From positions 1 through 64,000 of the forward strand of contig BIFP01000007.1 in NCBI GenBank assembly GCA_005402585.1: a stretch of 64,000 nt of DNA. The letters are read 5' to 3'. Below the pieces are notes generated by a model, which was not told the origin of the DNA, did not search any database, and was given only the letters and a program-made list of their open reading frames with translations. The stretch comes from Micromonosporaceae bacterium KJ-029. GTDB lineage: Bacteria > Actinomycetota > Actinomycetes > Mycobacteriales > Micromonosporaceae. The translations under genes and the position numbers were made by a program. This document shows, in pieces, positions 44,420-52,991 of this stretch. Position 1 is the stretch's first letter. Every line of letters begins with the position of its first letter.

Positions 44420-47256
44420 CAGATCGTCCTCACGGTCGTGGCCACGTCCCGGCGGGCCAACGTCTGCAACACGCCCTCGCCGACCGCCTGGCCGGCGTCC
44501 AGCGCCTCCTGCCTGGTCGGCACGACACCCTCGAACACCACGGTGATCGCGCCGCGGTCGAACGTGATCGGTCGACCGCCGCCGGCCTCCCCGGCGAGCA
44601 GCGACAGCAGACCCGACTCCTCGGCGAGCTGCCGGGCCCGCCGTGGCCGGGTCAGCGGGATGACCACCTCGTCGCCGGCCTCGCCGCCGACGAACAAGGT
44701 CGGGGCGCGCAGGATGGCGCCGTTGGCGAGCATCGGAATCCGGGGCAGCGACCCGGGCAGCATCGCGTCGACCTTCGCGATGCCCGAGTTGATCGACCCG
44801 ATGATCCGGTTGAGCTGCCGGCGGATCGTGTCGGTGATCGCCGACGCGATGCTGCCCAGCGACGGCACCTTCCGCAGCCCGTCGACGAGCTTCCGCACCA
44901 GCCCGGAGCCGGCGCTGAGGAACCGGCCGGCGTACCCGGAGATCCGGCCCGGCATGCCACTGATGAACGACAGGATCGAGTTGAAGCCGTTCACGGCCGC
45001 CGTGCGCCCGCTGCTCACCGCGTTGCGGAACGCGTTCGTGATGATGCTGCCCAGCCGGGACAGCGCCGACCCGATCCGGCCTGGCAGGTCAAGCGCGAAC
45101 CTCACCACCGCGTCGACCCCGGTGCGGAACGCCTGCCGGGCCAGGTCGATCGCCTGGTGGAACAGGTTGCGCAGCAGCCCCGGCAGCTTGTTGAGGCCGG
45201 CGAGGATCTGCCCCGGCAGCTGCGTCACCGCGTAGAGGATCAACCCGATGCCGACGCCCAGGGCCTGCAACGCCATGGTCGCCGCCGACGTGAACAGCGA
45301 CCACAGCCGCTGCGGCAGGCTCGCCAGGAACGCGCCGATCTTCCCCGGCAGCTCCGCGAACCACGTGCCGATCGACTCGAAGAAGCCCTTCACCGCGTCC
45401 CACGCCTTCGAGAACGCCCCGCCGATCGCCGATCCGACCCCACCCCAGTCGATCCGGGTCAGCCAGCCGGCGACGTCGGCCAGCCAGCCGGCCACACCGG
45501 ACAGCGGCGACAGCAGCCACGCCATCGCGGAGGCGATCGCCGACACCAGCGGCGCGACCGCCTTCGCGGCGAGGAACCCCACCAGCAGCGCCGCGACCTT
45601 GATGAGCGGCGCGGCCACGGACACCGCCACGGCGGCGAGCTGCGCGACCAGCTCGATCAGCGGCGTCAACGCCACCAGGATGTCCACCAACGGTGGCAGC
45701 AGCCCCACGAGCGTCGGGATCAGCGGCATCAGCGCCTCGACGACCGTGACGACCAGCGGGCCCAGCGCGGACAAGATCGGCGCGAGGGCAGTGCCGAGGG
45801 CCGCGACGACCTTGCCGAGCGGCGGACCGAGCTTCGTGAACAGCTCGGCCAACAGCCCGGCGACCGGGCCGAGGACCGCGGTCAGGGTCTGCCCGATCTG
45901 GAGCAGCACCGGGCCGAGCGCCGACACGATCGGCCCGAGCAGCGGACCCAGCGCGTTCAGCGCCTGCGCCAGCGGCCCGACCAGCATCGTCACCAGCTCA
46001 CCGATCACCGGCAGGATCGGGGCGAGCGACACCAGCAGCGACGCGAGCAGCTCACCGATCGGCCCCAGCGCCGGGGCGAGCGCCTGGATGCCCTGCGACA
46101 GCGCGGAGAACACCGGCCCGAGGGCCGGGCCGAGGGCGCCGATCGCCGGCACGAGCGCCGACGCGAGCGACTGCAATGCGGGCACGATGGCCTGCGCGAT
46201 CGGCATGAGGGCCGGCACCAGCGAGTCGCCGATGATCCCCATCAGCGTCATGAACACCGGCGACAGCCCGGCCGCGACCGCGCCCAACGCCTCAAACACG
46301 CCACTCAGGGCGGCCCCGCCCTCCGCCGTGGCGAAGAACTCCCGTAGCGTGCCGGTCGCCTGGACCAGGCCGGCGAGCAGCCCGCCGGTCGCCGCCTCGC
46401 TGGCGGCCTGGAGGACACGGTGGAGGATCGCGCCGACGTTTGCCGTCAGCTGGCCCAGCTGCGACAGCACCCCGCCCGCGCGTTCGATCGCCGCGACGGC
46501 GGTGCCGCTGGCCGCCATCGCCGACAGCCACTCCCCGAACTTTGCCGTCGCCCCGCCGGCCAGTTCGGACACCCGCGCGATCGACGGCAACGCCACGGCC
46601 GTGATGTCCCGGAACCCGGTCAGCAGCGGCCCGAGCGACGTGGCCAGGTTTCCCACCGACAGCCGGGCCGTGTCCAGGACCCCGGAGAGCACCTGCACGG
46701 TGGTCGTCTCGCGGAAGAACTCCAGGGCGGACCGTGCCGCCCGCCCCCACTCGGCGGCGACGCCGGCCAGGCCGGTGCGCAGAGGCCCCGCCAGCACCGA
46801 CGCTGTTGCGGACAGCTGCCCCACCAGTTGGCCGGTGAACGCGTCCTGCGCGGCGTCCCGCACGTCCATCAGCGCCGGGAAGATGTCGCGGAACTCCCGG
46901 GCGAGGCGCTGCGCCTGCGGGGACAGCTCCGCAATCGCTTCCTCGAACTTCGCGATGTCGTCACCCGCTGCGACGCCGAACGCTTCACCGAGCCCGACGG
47001 TGGCGACCCTCAGCGCGCCGATCGCCGCCTGACCGACCAGTGCCGCCGCCGGCAGGGCGAACATCGCGCCGCCGACCGATGCCAGGGAGCCGGCCAGGCC
47101 GAGGAGGCTTCCCGATGCGCTGGCCGCGATGGTGCCGATCGAGGCGATCTTGAACGCCTGTGTCAGCCCTTTCCGCAATTCCGGCGCGAACCGTTTTACG
47201 TCGCCGACGATTTCGATGTACGCACGCCCCAGCGCCACGCCCTCAGCGTATGCCAA
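44419..47256 (-). CDS. Tail tape measure protein
   Basis: 945 residues. The N-terminal GRAYIEIVGDVKRFAPELRKGL unit is typical of tape measures. Long hydrophobic helical repeats follow (ALGPVFSALSQGIQALAPAL and many similar), then membrane-like and coiled stretches and a C-terminal end with PLTRPRRARQLAEESGLL. At about 1.5 angstrom per residue the tail would be near 140 nm (general rule, not measured). Start uncertain: TTG 47256, or GTG about nine codons later. Confidence 0.85.
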   Translation of the reverse strand: MAYAEGVALGRAYIEIVGDVKRFAPELRKGLTQAFKIASIGTIAASASGSLLGLAGSLASVGGAMFALPAAALVGQAAIGALRVATVGLGEAFGVAAGDDIAKFEEAIAELSPQAQRLAREFRDIFPALMDVRDAAQDAFTGQLVGQLSATASVLAGPLRTGLAGVAAEWGRAARSALEFFRETTTVQVLSGVLDTARLSVGNLATSLGPLLTGFRDITAVALPSIARVSELAGGATAKFGEWLSAMAASGTAVAAIERAGGVLSQLGQLTANVGAILHRVLQAASEAATGGLLAGLVQATGTLREFFATAEGGAALSGVFEALGAVAAGLSPVFMTLMGIIGDSLVPALMPIAQAIVPALQSLASALVPAIGALGPALGPVFSALSQGIQALAPALGPIGELLASLLVSLAPILPVIGELVTMLVGPLAQALNALGPLLGPIVSALGPVLLQIGQTLTAVLGPVAGLLAELFTKLGPPLGKVVAALGTALAPILSALGPLVVTVVEALMPLIPTLVGLLPPLVDILVALTPLIELVAQLAAVAVSVAAPLIKVAALLVGFLAAKAVAPLVSAIASAMAWLLSPLSGVAGWLADVAGWLTRIDWGGVGSAIGGAFSKAWDAVKGFFESIGTWFAELPGKIGAFLASLPQRLWSLFTSAATMALQALGVGIGLILYAVTQLPGQILAGLNKLPGLLRNLFHQAIDLARQAFRTGVDAVVRFALDLPGRIGSALSRLGSIITNAFRNAVSSGRTAAVNGFNSILSFISGMPGRISGYAGRFLSAGSGLVRKLVDGLRKVPSLGSIASAITDTIRRQLNRIIGSINSGIAKVDAMLPGSLPRIPMLANGAILRAPTLFVGGEAGDEVVIPLTRPRRARQLAEESGLLSLLAGEAGGGRPITFDRGAITVVFEGVVPTRQEALDAGQAVGEGVLQTLARRDVATTVRTI

Positions 47257-47259
47257 CTG

Positions 47260-47290
47260 CTACGGCCGCAATGGTCCATTGCGGCCGTAG
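47260..47290. repeat. 31-base perfect palindrome CTACGGCCGCAATGG-T-complement
   Basis: Two 15-bp arms around one T, between the divergent tape measure and regulator genes. Each arm is a copy of the CATTGCGGCCGTA repeat found elsewhere in the prophage. Could be a terminator or a regulator site. Confidence 0.7.
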
Positions 47291-47480
47291 AGCACTACGG
47301 CGTTGACCTGCGCGCATGACGAAGGGCCCCGGTGACGCAACCGGAGCCCTTCGCGGGGCCCTCATCCAGAGCCAACCCGTCCCGCGCCGAGTCGAGAGTC
47401 AGCGTAGCGACGACGCTCCGCCCGCCGGAAGCCCTCGCGCGTACCGCCCATCGCCCCACCCGCGTACCCTCACGGCAGGC

Positions 47481-47503
47481 GGGTGCCAGAACGGCACGGT
47501 GCC
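47481..47503 (+). promoter_or_regulatory. Operator-like site upstream of XRE regulator
   Basis: GGTGCCAGAACGGCACGGTG. Nearly identical to 48761-48782 (TGCCAGCACGGCACAGTGC). Sits 23-45 bases before the regulator start, suggesting autoregulation. Confidence 0.6.
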
Positions 47504-47525
47504 AACGCTCGGAGGTGCAGCCCAC

Positions 47526-48395
47526 GTGATCAGTCCACTTGCGCGTCGTCTTCGCCTCGGACGGGCCATCCGCGAGCTGCGCGAAGACCGCGGCATGACC
47601 GGCGCGACGCTCGCCCGTCACGCCGGGCTGGACCGCACCGCGGTGTCGAAGCTGGAGAACGGCGAGCGCCGCCCACTGGACACCATCCTGCGGGTCCTCG
47701 ACGTGCTGCTCCCCGACGGCAACGAGCAGTACCGCGCGCTCCAGCGAGTAGCTCGGGACGGCCTCACCAAGGGCTGGTGGGCCGAGGCCAAGTACGACGG
47801 CATGGGCGCACGACAGCAGCGGACCGCCGAGATCGAGTGCGGCACCCGCACGATCCTCGAGTACCAGAACTCGCTGCTGCCGGGCCTGCTCCAGACCGAG
47901 GCGTACGCCCGCCACCGGGGCCAGGTCGCGCTCGACGACGGCGCCGACTTCGACCTCAGTGGCACCGTCGCTGGCCGGCTGCGCCGGCAGCACCAGATTT
48001 CCGGCCCGGACGGGTCGGAGTATGACGTCGTGCTGGAACCGCAGGCCATCGAGCGGCTACCAGTGCCGCCCGCTGTCATGCGCGAGCAGTTGCACCACCT
48101 GCTCACTCTGGCCACGACGAGGAAGAACGTGCGGGTCCGCGTCCTGCCGGTTGACGCCCGGCTCGGTCGCGGGCTGGTCCCGCGCTCGCCGTTCTCCCTG
48201 TACGCCTACCCGGACGCCGAGGACCTGACGCTCGTCGCCGTCGACACCGTGACGACCGACCTGCTGGTCACCGACACCCGGGAGGCGCAGCGGTACGCGC
48301 AGCTGTTCGACCAGCTGCGCGACGCCGCGCTGCCCGAATCGGCCAGCGCGGACCTCATCCAGAAGGCGGCCGACGCTCTGGTCGCCGACGCCTGA
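47526..48395 (+). CDS. XRE family regulator with DUF5753
   Basis: 289 residues. N-terminal helix-turn-helix LGRAIRELREDRGMTGATLA then RHAGLDRTAVSKLENGERRP (residues ~11-50), followed by the DUF5753 domain (ILEYQNSLLPGLLQTEAYAR, LEPQAIERLPVPPAVMREQL, SPFSLYAYPDAEDLTLVAVD). With DUF397 partners these are development or antibiotic regulators in actinomycetes (WhiJ/AbaA type). GTG 47526 has GGAGGTG upstream. It reads opposite to the tail genes, so a cargo or lysogeny module. The operator repeats around it suggest self-control. Confidence 0.88.
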   Translation: MISPLARRLRLGRAIRELREDRGMTGATLARHAGLDRTAVSKLENGERRPLDTILRVLDVLLPDGNEQYRALQRVARDGLTKGWWAEAKYDGMGARQQRTAEIECGTRTILEYQNSLLPGLLQTEAYARHRGQVALDDGADFDLSGTVAGRLRRQHQISGPDGSEYDVVLEPQAIERLPVPPAVMREQLHHLLTLATTRKNVRVRVLPVDARLGRGLVPRSPFSLYAYPDAEDLTLVAVDTVTTDLLVTDTREAQRYAQLFDQLRDAALPESASADLIQKAADALVADA

Positions 48396-48409
48396 CCTAA
48401 GGAGTCCCC

Positions 48410-48616
48410 ATGAGCGACCCCACGTTCCGCCCCTGGCGGAAGTCCACCCGCTCCGATGGTGGCCAGAACTGCGTCGAGGTGTCCGACGCCGTCGACGGCA
48501 GCACCATGCTCGTCCGCGACAGCAAGGACAAGACCGGCCCGAACCTCACCTTCACCGGCAGCGGCTGGACGGCGTTCATCGCCGGCGCGAAGAAGGGCCA
48601 GTTCGACCTGACCTGA
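48410..48616 (+). CDS. DUF397 protein
   Basis: 68 residues. Hallmarks: FRPWRKSTRSDGGQNCVEVS, MLVRDSKDKTGPNLTF, GWTAFIAGAKKGQFDL. Usual partner of XRE-DUF5753 proteins, thought to antagonise the regulator. Fourteen bases after the regulator stop, with SD AAGGAG; ended by the hairpin at 48634. Confidence 0.9.
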   Translation: MSDPTFRPWRKSTRSDGGQNCVEVSDAVDGSTMLVRDSKDKTGPNLTFTGSGWTAFIAGAKKGQFDLT

Positions 48617-48633
48617 CCACCACCAGTCCACAC

Positions 48634-48669
48634 CCGAGGGGTCGGCACCGTATGGTGCCGGCCCCTCGG
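48634..48669 (+). terminator. Terminator of the XRE-DUF397 operon
   Basis: 16-bp arms with one mismatch (CCGAGGGGTCGGCACC / GGTGCCGGCCCCTCGG), loop GTAT. Confidence 0.85.
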
Positions 48670-48730
48670 CACGTCCATCCCGGACACGCCGAGTCAGTTC
48701 CCACGCGCCCCTTGTGACATAGACCGGCTC

Positions 48731-48782
48731 CGTGCCATGCTGGCACCGTGCTAACCGGCACCGTGCCAGCACGGCACAGTGC
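48731..48782 (+). promoter_or_regulatory. Double operator upstream of 48825 gene
   Basis: Two tandem sites: CGTGCCATGCTGGCACCGTG (inverted repeat GTGCCA/TGGCAC) and CGTGCCAGCACGGCACAGTG. The second matches the site before the XRE gene. A related palindrome CTGGCACAGTGCCAG lies at 57671. Confidence 0.6.
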
Positions 48783-48824
48783 AGACGTGACCACCATCGA
48801 GATCCGCACCCGTGGGGGCAGCTC

Positions 48825-49229
48825 ATGGTCCAAACAGGACACGTTCCACAAGCGGCACCCGTAGCCGTCCTCGACGTGCCAGCACTGCCGGCCGGCGAAC
48901 TCGTCCCGCACATGGGCTACGTCCAGTTCACCGAGCCGGGCCACCGCGCCGCCCTCGCCGACCACCTCCTGGCGCTGCACCTGCCGGGCCGGCGTCGTCT
49001 CCGGCCGCGCCTCGGGTGGCCGCCTCTCCGGGCCCGGCACCGGTGCACCTGGTGCCGCGAGCCGTGGCATTGCTCGTCGGTGCGGTGGGCCCGGGCCACC
49101 CGTGAGGCCGAGCAACAGGAACTGGCGGCGGCAAGCGCCCGGGAGCAGCTCTGCTGGAACGGGCCGACGCAGAAGCTCCTCCTCACCACGCCTGCCCAGC
49201 ACCTCCGCGCCAACGGCGGTCGCTGGTGA
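48825..49229 (+). CDS. Actinobacterial hypothetical of XRE-DUF397 modules
   Basis: 134 residues from ATG 48825. Features: AVLDVPALPAGELVPHMGYV, then a Cys/His cluster HRCTWCREPWHCSS (residues ~72-85) likely binding zinc. It lies under the operators of the XRE module and overlaps the next gene (GTGA). Function unknown. Confidence 0.65.
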   Translation: MVQTGHVPQAAPVAVLDVPALPAGELVPHMGYVQFTEPGHRAALADHLLALHLPGRRRLRPRLGWPPLRARHRCTWCREPWHCSSVRWARATREAEQQELAAASAREQLCWNGPTQKLLLTTPAQHLRANGGRW

Positions 49230-49612
49230 CACTGCCCGCCAACATCATCACGACCCTGCCCGGCAGCGTCATGTTCCGGCACAGCGTCGACGTGTACCTC
49301 CGGCACCAGCCCGGCCCCATGGGCACCTGCACCTGCGGCAATCCGGGCTGCCGATGCCGCTACAACGCCTCGGTGGTCATCGGTGCCGCCGGGGTCGATC
49401 TGGCCACACTCACGGCCGCCGACGCCGCGCCCAGGCCGTGGCACGAGCGGCCCGTTCCAGCCGCCACCCCCGGTTGGGGTACCGGGGCGGCGCAGGAGCC
49501 GGCACATCCGACGGGCACCGCGTCAGCACCCGACGCGGCCCGGCCGGCTCCGGCCGGGGGGTGGGGGCACGCCCACCCCCCGGCGCTGGAGCAGGACGGC
49601 GGCCGGCGATGA
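49226..49612 (+). CDS. Small Cys-rich hypothetical
   Basis: 128 residues. CTCGNPGCRCRYNASV (residues ~35-50) is a compact Cys cluster; the rest is Pro/Ala-rich. Translationally coupled to both neighbours (GTGA before, ATGA after), part of the XRE-controlled set. Confidence 0.6.
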   Translation: MTLPANIITTLPGSVMFRHSVDVYLRHQPGPMGTCTCGNPGCRCRYNASVVIGAAGVDLATLTAADAAPRPWHERPVPAATPGWGTGAAQEPAHPTGTASAPDAARPAPAGGWGHAHPPALEQDGGRR

Positions 49613-49938
49613 CCGACGTACCCCGCCACCGACTCGTCGCCACGCAAGACCCCTACCTGCTGCGGCTCCTCCTGCGCTGCTGGAAGTGCGACCTGCGATT
49701 GGTGTGCAACACCGCCACGGTCGACGGGGAACTCCGCCGCACCTACAAGTGCGGCCTCGGCTGCCACCGCGAGCACCTGTTGGCGGACGCCCTCGAATCC
49801 CAGGCGTGGACCGCCGCCGAACGACGCGCCACCATCAGCACCATCGCCCCGCCGTTCCGCAAGTCCGCGCTGGAGATCCTGATGGCCTGGGCCATCGCCG
49901 GCCCCGGCACCGACGTCGCCTTCGTCTGGAAGACCTGA
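49609..49938 (+). CDS. Zinc beta-ribbon protein (recombinase-type ribbon)
   Basis: 109 residues from ATG 49609. LLRCWKCDLRLVCNTATVDG and RRTYKCGLGCHREHLLAD (residues ~20-62) resemble the zinc beta-ribbon of serine recombinases, without any catalytic domain. Last gene of the regulator module. Confidence 0.6.
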   Translation: MTDVPRHRLVATQDPYLLRLLLRCWKCDLRLVCNTATVDGELRRTYKCGLGCHREHLLADALESQAWTAAERRATISTIAPPFRKSALEILMAWAIAGPGTDVAFVWKT

Positions 49939-50184
49939 GGCCCCCGCCGGTCGCCGCTTCCCGCGAAGCGGTGGCCGGCGGGCCCCGCGCGCCGAGTTTC
50001 CCCCCGTCTCCCGGTCGCGCGGTACCGAGCGGGTCCGCTGCGCAGCTTACGGTGCAGTCGCGGCGGGCCCGCTCCCCAACTTCCCCTGGCCGTCCACCCC
50101 GGCCCGCGCCGCGCAACCGGCCGGCGCCCGCTACCGTAAGAGCCGTCCCCCGACAGCTTGCTCACGCTGCCGGGAGGACACTCA

Positions 50185-51036
50185 GTGGACATCATCAGCC
50201 GCTCCGAATGGGGCGCCCGCCCGCCCGAGGGCCGCGTCACGGTCCCTTGGTCGGCACGGTCCGTCTTCATGGGCCACTACTCCGGCGCCAGCGCCACCCA
50301 GACCCCGCGTGCCATCCAGGACTACCACATGCGGGAGCGCGGCTGGGTCGACATCGGCTACAACTTTCTGATCTCGTCGACCAGCGGCGTCATCTTCGAG
50401 GGCCGCGGGTGGACGAACCTCGGCGCCCACTGCGCCGGCCACAACACCGAAGCCATCGGCGTCTGCATCATCGGCGCCGACAAGCCCAACGTCCAGGACG
50501 TCTCCGACGCCGCCCGCCGCTCCTTCAAGTGGCTCTACGACGAGGCCAACCGGCGGAAGGGCAGCAAGCTGACCCTCCTCGGTCACAAGGACCGCGGTAA
50601 GACCGCCTGCCCCGGCGACGAGATCTACTCATGGCTCAAGGCGGGCCTGCCGATCATCGGCCAGCCCACGCCGGCACCGAAGCCGCCCGCCGGCAGCAAG
50701 CCCGCCCCCGGCACCCCGATCGCGTTCCCCTTGCCGGGCGGCTGGTACTTCGGCCCCGCGTCCGGCCCGGACTACTCGGTGTCCGGCCGCTACGAGCGCT
50801 ACTTCCGGGGCCGCACCGACCGGGCCTGGCTCAAGGACTGGGCCACCCAGCTCGGCCGGCGGGGCTGGAACATCGGCAAGGGGCGCCGCTGGCTGTCCGA
50901 GCACGGCAACGACGGCGTCTACGGCGCCGAGTACCGCGCCATGGCCCTGGCGTTCCAGCGCGACCAGCGTCTCCGCCAGGACGGGCTGATCGGCGTCGCC
51001 ACCTGGAACGCCGCCTACCTCAACCCGGTCACCTGA
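50185..51036 (+). CDS. Endolysin: N-acetylmuramoyl-L-alanine amidase
   Basis: 283 residues. N-terminal PGRP/Amidase_2 domain (ISRSEWGARPPEG, VFMGHYSGASAT, GYNFLISSTSGVIFEGRGW, LLGHKDRGKTACPGD, zinc ligands His ~30, His ~139 and Cys ~148) cuts the peptide from muramic acid. A Pro-rich linker leads to a C-terminal wall-binding part (WATQLGRRGWNIGKGRRWLS, RAMALAFQRDQ). GTG 50185 has GGGAGG eight bases upstream. Forms the lysis cassette with the following genes. Confidence 0.88.
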   Translation: MDIISRSEWGARPPEGRVTVPWSARSVFMGHYSGASATQTPRAIQDYHMRERGWVDIGYNFLISSTSGVIFEGRGWTNLGAHCAGHNTEAIGVCIIGADKPNVQDVSDAARRSFKWLYDEANRRKGSKLTLLGHKDRGKTACPGDEIYSWLKAGLPIIGQPTPAPKPPAGSKPAPGTPIAFPLPGGWYFGPASGPDYSVSGRYERYFRGRTDRAWLKDWATQLGRRGWNIGKGRRWLSEHGNDGVYGAEYRAMALAFQRDQRLRQDGLIGVATWNAAYLNPVT

Positions 51037-51046
51037 CGGGCCGCCG

Positions 51047-51436
51047 ATGAAGCCCGAGCTGGTCATCACGCTGCTCGGCGGCGGGTCGATCGCGGGCGTC
51101 ATCGTCGACCGCATCTGGACGTGGCTCGCTGGTCGGCGCAAGGAACGCGTCACCCTCGCCGACCAGTCGACCCAAATGGCCGAGCGGCTGCTGGTGCGCA
51201 TGGACGCCCAGCTGGCCGGAGCCGAAACGAAGCTCCAGCTCGCCGAGACGCAGATGGCGGCCGCGAACCTGACCATCGCCCAGCTCCGCGAGGAGCTGAC
51301 CCGAACCAAGGGCGAGGTCGCCCACCTGCGCGACGAGCTGCGCAGCCGCAAGGACGTCTCCGCTGAGCGTGACCGACTCTTGGTCGAGAACGCACAGCTC
51401 AAAGCCAAGGTCATCTCCCTCGGAGGGCAACCATGA
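51047..51436 (+). CDS. Membrane-anchored coiled-coil lysis-cassette protein
   Basis: 129 residues. One N-terminal membrane helix (LVITLLGGGSIAGVIVDRIW, residues ~4-23), then a long coiled coil (TKLQLAETQMAAANLTIAQL, EVAHLRDELRSRKD). Such proteins stand between endolysin and holin in actinophages; spanin-like or holin-regulating roles are inferred. Its stop overlaps the next gene (ATGA). Confidence 0.65.
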   Translation: MKPELVITLLGGGSIAGVIVDRIWTWLAGRRKERVTLADQSTQMAERLLVRMDAQLAGAETKLQLAETQMAAANLTIAQLREELTRTKGEVAHLRDELRSRKDVSAERDRLLVENAQLKAKVISLGGQP

Positions 51437-51753
51437 CCCACACGACCCAGACCCGCCACCCGTGGCGGGCGACCCTTCGCACGATCTTCGCGGCCGTCAT
51501 CGGCCTGCTGTCTCTGCTGCCGACCATCGCGCTCGCGGCCGGCGTCGACGACGTGCCGCTCATCGCCCAGGCCCTCGGCGTCGCCGCCGCAGTGACCCGG
51601 GCCCTCGCGATCCCTGGCGTCGACGCCTGGCTCAGGGAGTACGTGCCGTGGCTGGCCAGCGCGCCGAACGGCGAGGAGCAGCCCGAGGCGACGGATCAGC
51701 GTACGCCGCTGCCCGCGCCGCGCACCACGTTCCGCGACAGTGACTTCCGATAG
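51433..51753 (+). CDS. Putative holin
   Basis: 106 residues with two membrane helices (IFAAVIGLLSLLPTIALAAG, residues ~18-37, and LIAQALGVAAAVTRALAI, ~43-60) and a charged C-terminus (PNGEEQPEATDQRTPLPAPR). Position after the amidase and topology match class II holins, which would let the endolysin reach the wall. Confidence 0.7.
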   Translation: MTHTTQTRHPWRATLRTIFAAVIGLLSLLPTIALAAGVDDVPLIAQALGVAAAVTRALAIPGVDAWLREYVPWLASAPNGEEQPEATDQRTPLPAPRTTFRDSDFR

Positions 51754-51889
51754 GCCAGCGAGGCCCCAGATCGTGACGGTTGCTGTGGAGTTGTGGTACC
51801 GGCGATGCGATGTCAGCCGAATCCGCCGGTGAGGGCCAGACTTCCTGACCCCGCGACCGCATGTACCGGCAAAAGGAAAGACGATTCCA

Positions 51890-52486
51890 TCAGAGTCCGT
51901 GCTTGACGGCAAATTCAGTGAATGCTTCCTCGACCTTCTCGAGGTCAGTTTCCGCCCTGGCGTCTATAGCCCATTTGACCAGGCTTGATGGCGAGTCAAG
52001 TGCTTCGGTCTTTTGTACGATGGAGTGGTTGTAGCCGCTCCCCGCGAACGAGTCTATGTACCCATAGAGTTGGCCATTAAGACCAAGGACCAATGTTCTG
52101 GTATCGGACTCAAAATAGTCACCAGCGCCGTGGTGAGTGTCATTGCGCATTACCTTAATTTTCCACCCCTCCACTAGAGGCCCATCTGGCACTTTCTCAC
52201 CAGTCGCGGACCACATCCAGCGGCGTATGGCCCCATAACTTTGCCACTTGGTGTTCTGATGAGTGAAGTCAGTCGTAACGCCCTGCTCCACTGCTCGCCG
52301 TGCGACCCATGACCCGATCCGCAGCAAACGACCCGCTAGCGGCCCATAGTCCGTCTGGGTTCGGCGGTGGTGGGCGGCGATGGCGTCCTGCTGTTCTCGC
52401 AGTCGTTGTTGTGCGGCTCTTTCTTTCGCGGCCTGCTCAGCCCTAAGTTTCCTGACCCTTTCAGCGAAGTCCTGCTCATCATTCAT
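51890..52486 (-). CDS. Low-GC cargo gene, hypothetical
   Basis: 198 residues from ATG 52486 (SD GGAGAGG). Helical, charged N-terminus (ERVRKLRAEQAAKERAAQQR), then a mixed domain ending in VKWAIDARAETDLEKVEEAF. Its third-position GC is visibly lower than its neighbours, so recently acquired. It sits between the lysis genes and the tail chaperone genes, in opposite orientation to lysis: a classic moron position. Function unknown; defence or toxin roles are possible but not shown. Confidence 0.65.
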   Translation of the reverse strand: MNDEQDFAERVRKLRAEQAAKERAAQQRLREQQDAIAAHHRRTQTDYGPLAGRLLRIGSWVARRAVEQGVTTDFTHQNTKWQSYGAIRRWMWSATGEKVPDGPLVEGWKIKVMRNDTHHGAGDYFESDTRTLVLGLNGQLYGYIDSFAGSGYNHSIVQKTEALDSPSSLVKWAIDARAETDLEKVEEAFTEFAVKHGL

Positions 52487-52509
52487 AGCTGGGCCTCTCC
52501 TTATTCGGT

Positions 52510-52854
52510 TCAGTCGCCGCGACGCCGCGCGGCACTGCGGGATACGATCGGCCACCATCGAAAATGGATCTGGAAATGTCGCGGTGACTGCTGGATTTGA
52601 CGAGCCACCTCGACAACGTGCGGGTGCTTGAGTCGTGCGCCGTCCCGGAAGACTTCCAGATTGCCGAGGGATGCGTATGAGGTGATCAACGGGGTACGCA
52701 CAGGCATCGCGTACGAAAGGCGGCGCCGTGGGTCGGCAGCCCTCAGCATCACCCATATCGCGATAGGCGCAAACAGGACGGCAACGACGACGCCGGCCGC
52801 AGCCCAGACTGTGTCAGACGTGTACCACGCCCCAGCGATAGTCACGCGGCACAT
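52510..52854 (-). pseudogene. Membrane hypothetical with C-terminal frameshift
   Basis: The start (ATG 52854 or GTG 52845) opens AGAWYTSDTVWAAAGVVVAV, a membrane helix (residues ~8-30), then RLSYAMPVRTPLITSYASLG and NLEVFRDGARLKHPHVVEVA. The family then continues with ...RDIxxxxFDGG...; here that part (HRDISRSIFDGGRSYP) lies one frame over. A frameshift near 52590 is therefore likely, from decay or sequencing error. Confidence 0.5.
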
Positions 52855-52959
52855 CCAACCAACTGGGTGGAGTGTTTGCTGGCGTGTGTCAGGGAGTCGA
52901 CAAGACCTGCAAGCAGCTAGCTGGGCTCCCCATGGAGTAACCCCCTGCCCAACCACGAC

Positions 52960-52988
52960 GAAGGGCGGCACGGCCGAGGCCGCCCTTC
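52960..52988 (-). terminator. Terminator after tail chaperone genes
   Basis: 10-bp arms GAAGGGCGGC / GCCGCCCTTC, just before the 52992 stop. Confidence 0.75.
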
Positions 52989-52991
52989 ATG

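Noticed and set aside
41507..45235. 1242-codon open frame on the plus strand opposite the tail genes
   Set aside because: Antisense to two well-supported tail genes; Arg/Gln/His-rich composition typical of the antisense frame of high-GC coding DNA.
45248..47032. 594-codon open frame opposite the tape measure gene
   Set aside because: Low-complexity Ser/Ala/Pro translation mirroring the tape measure repeats; no start signal.
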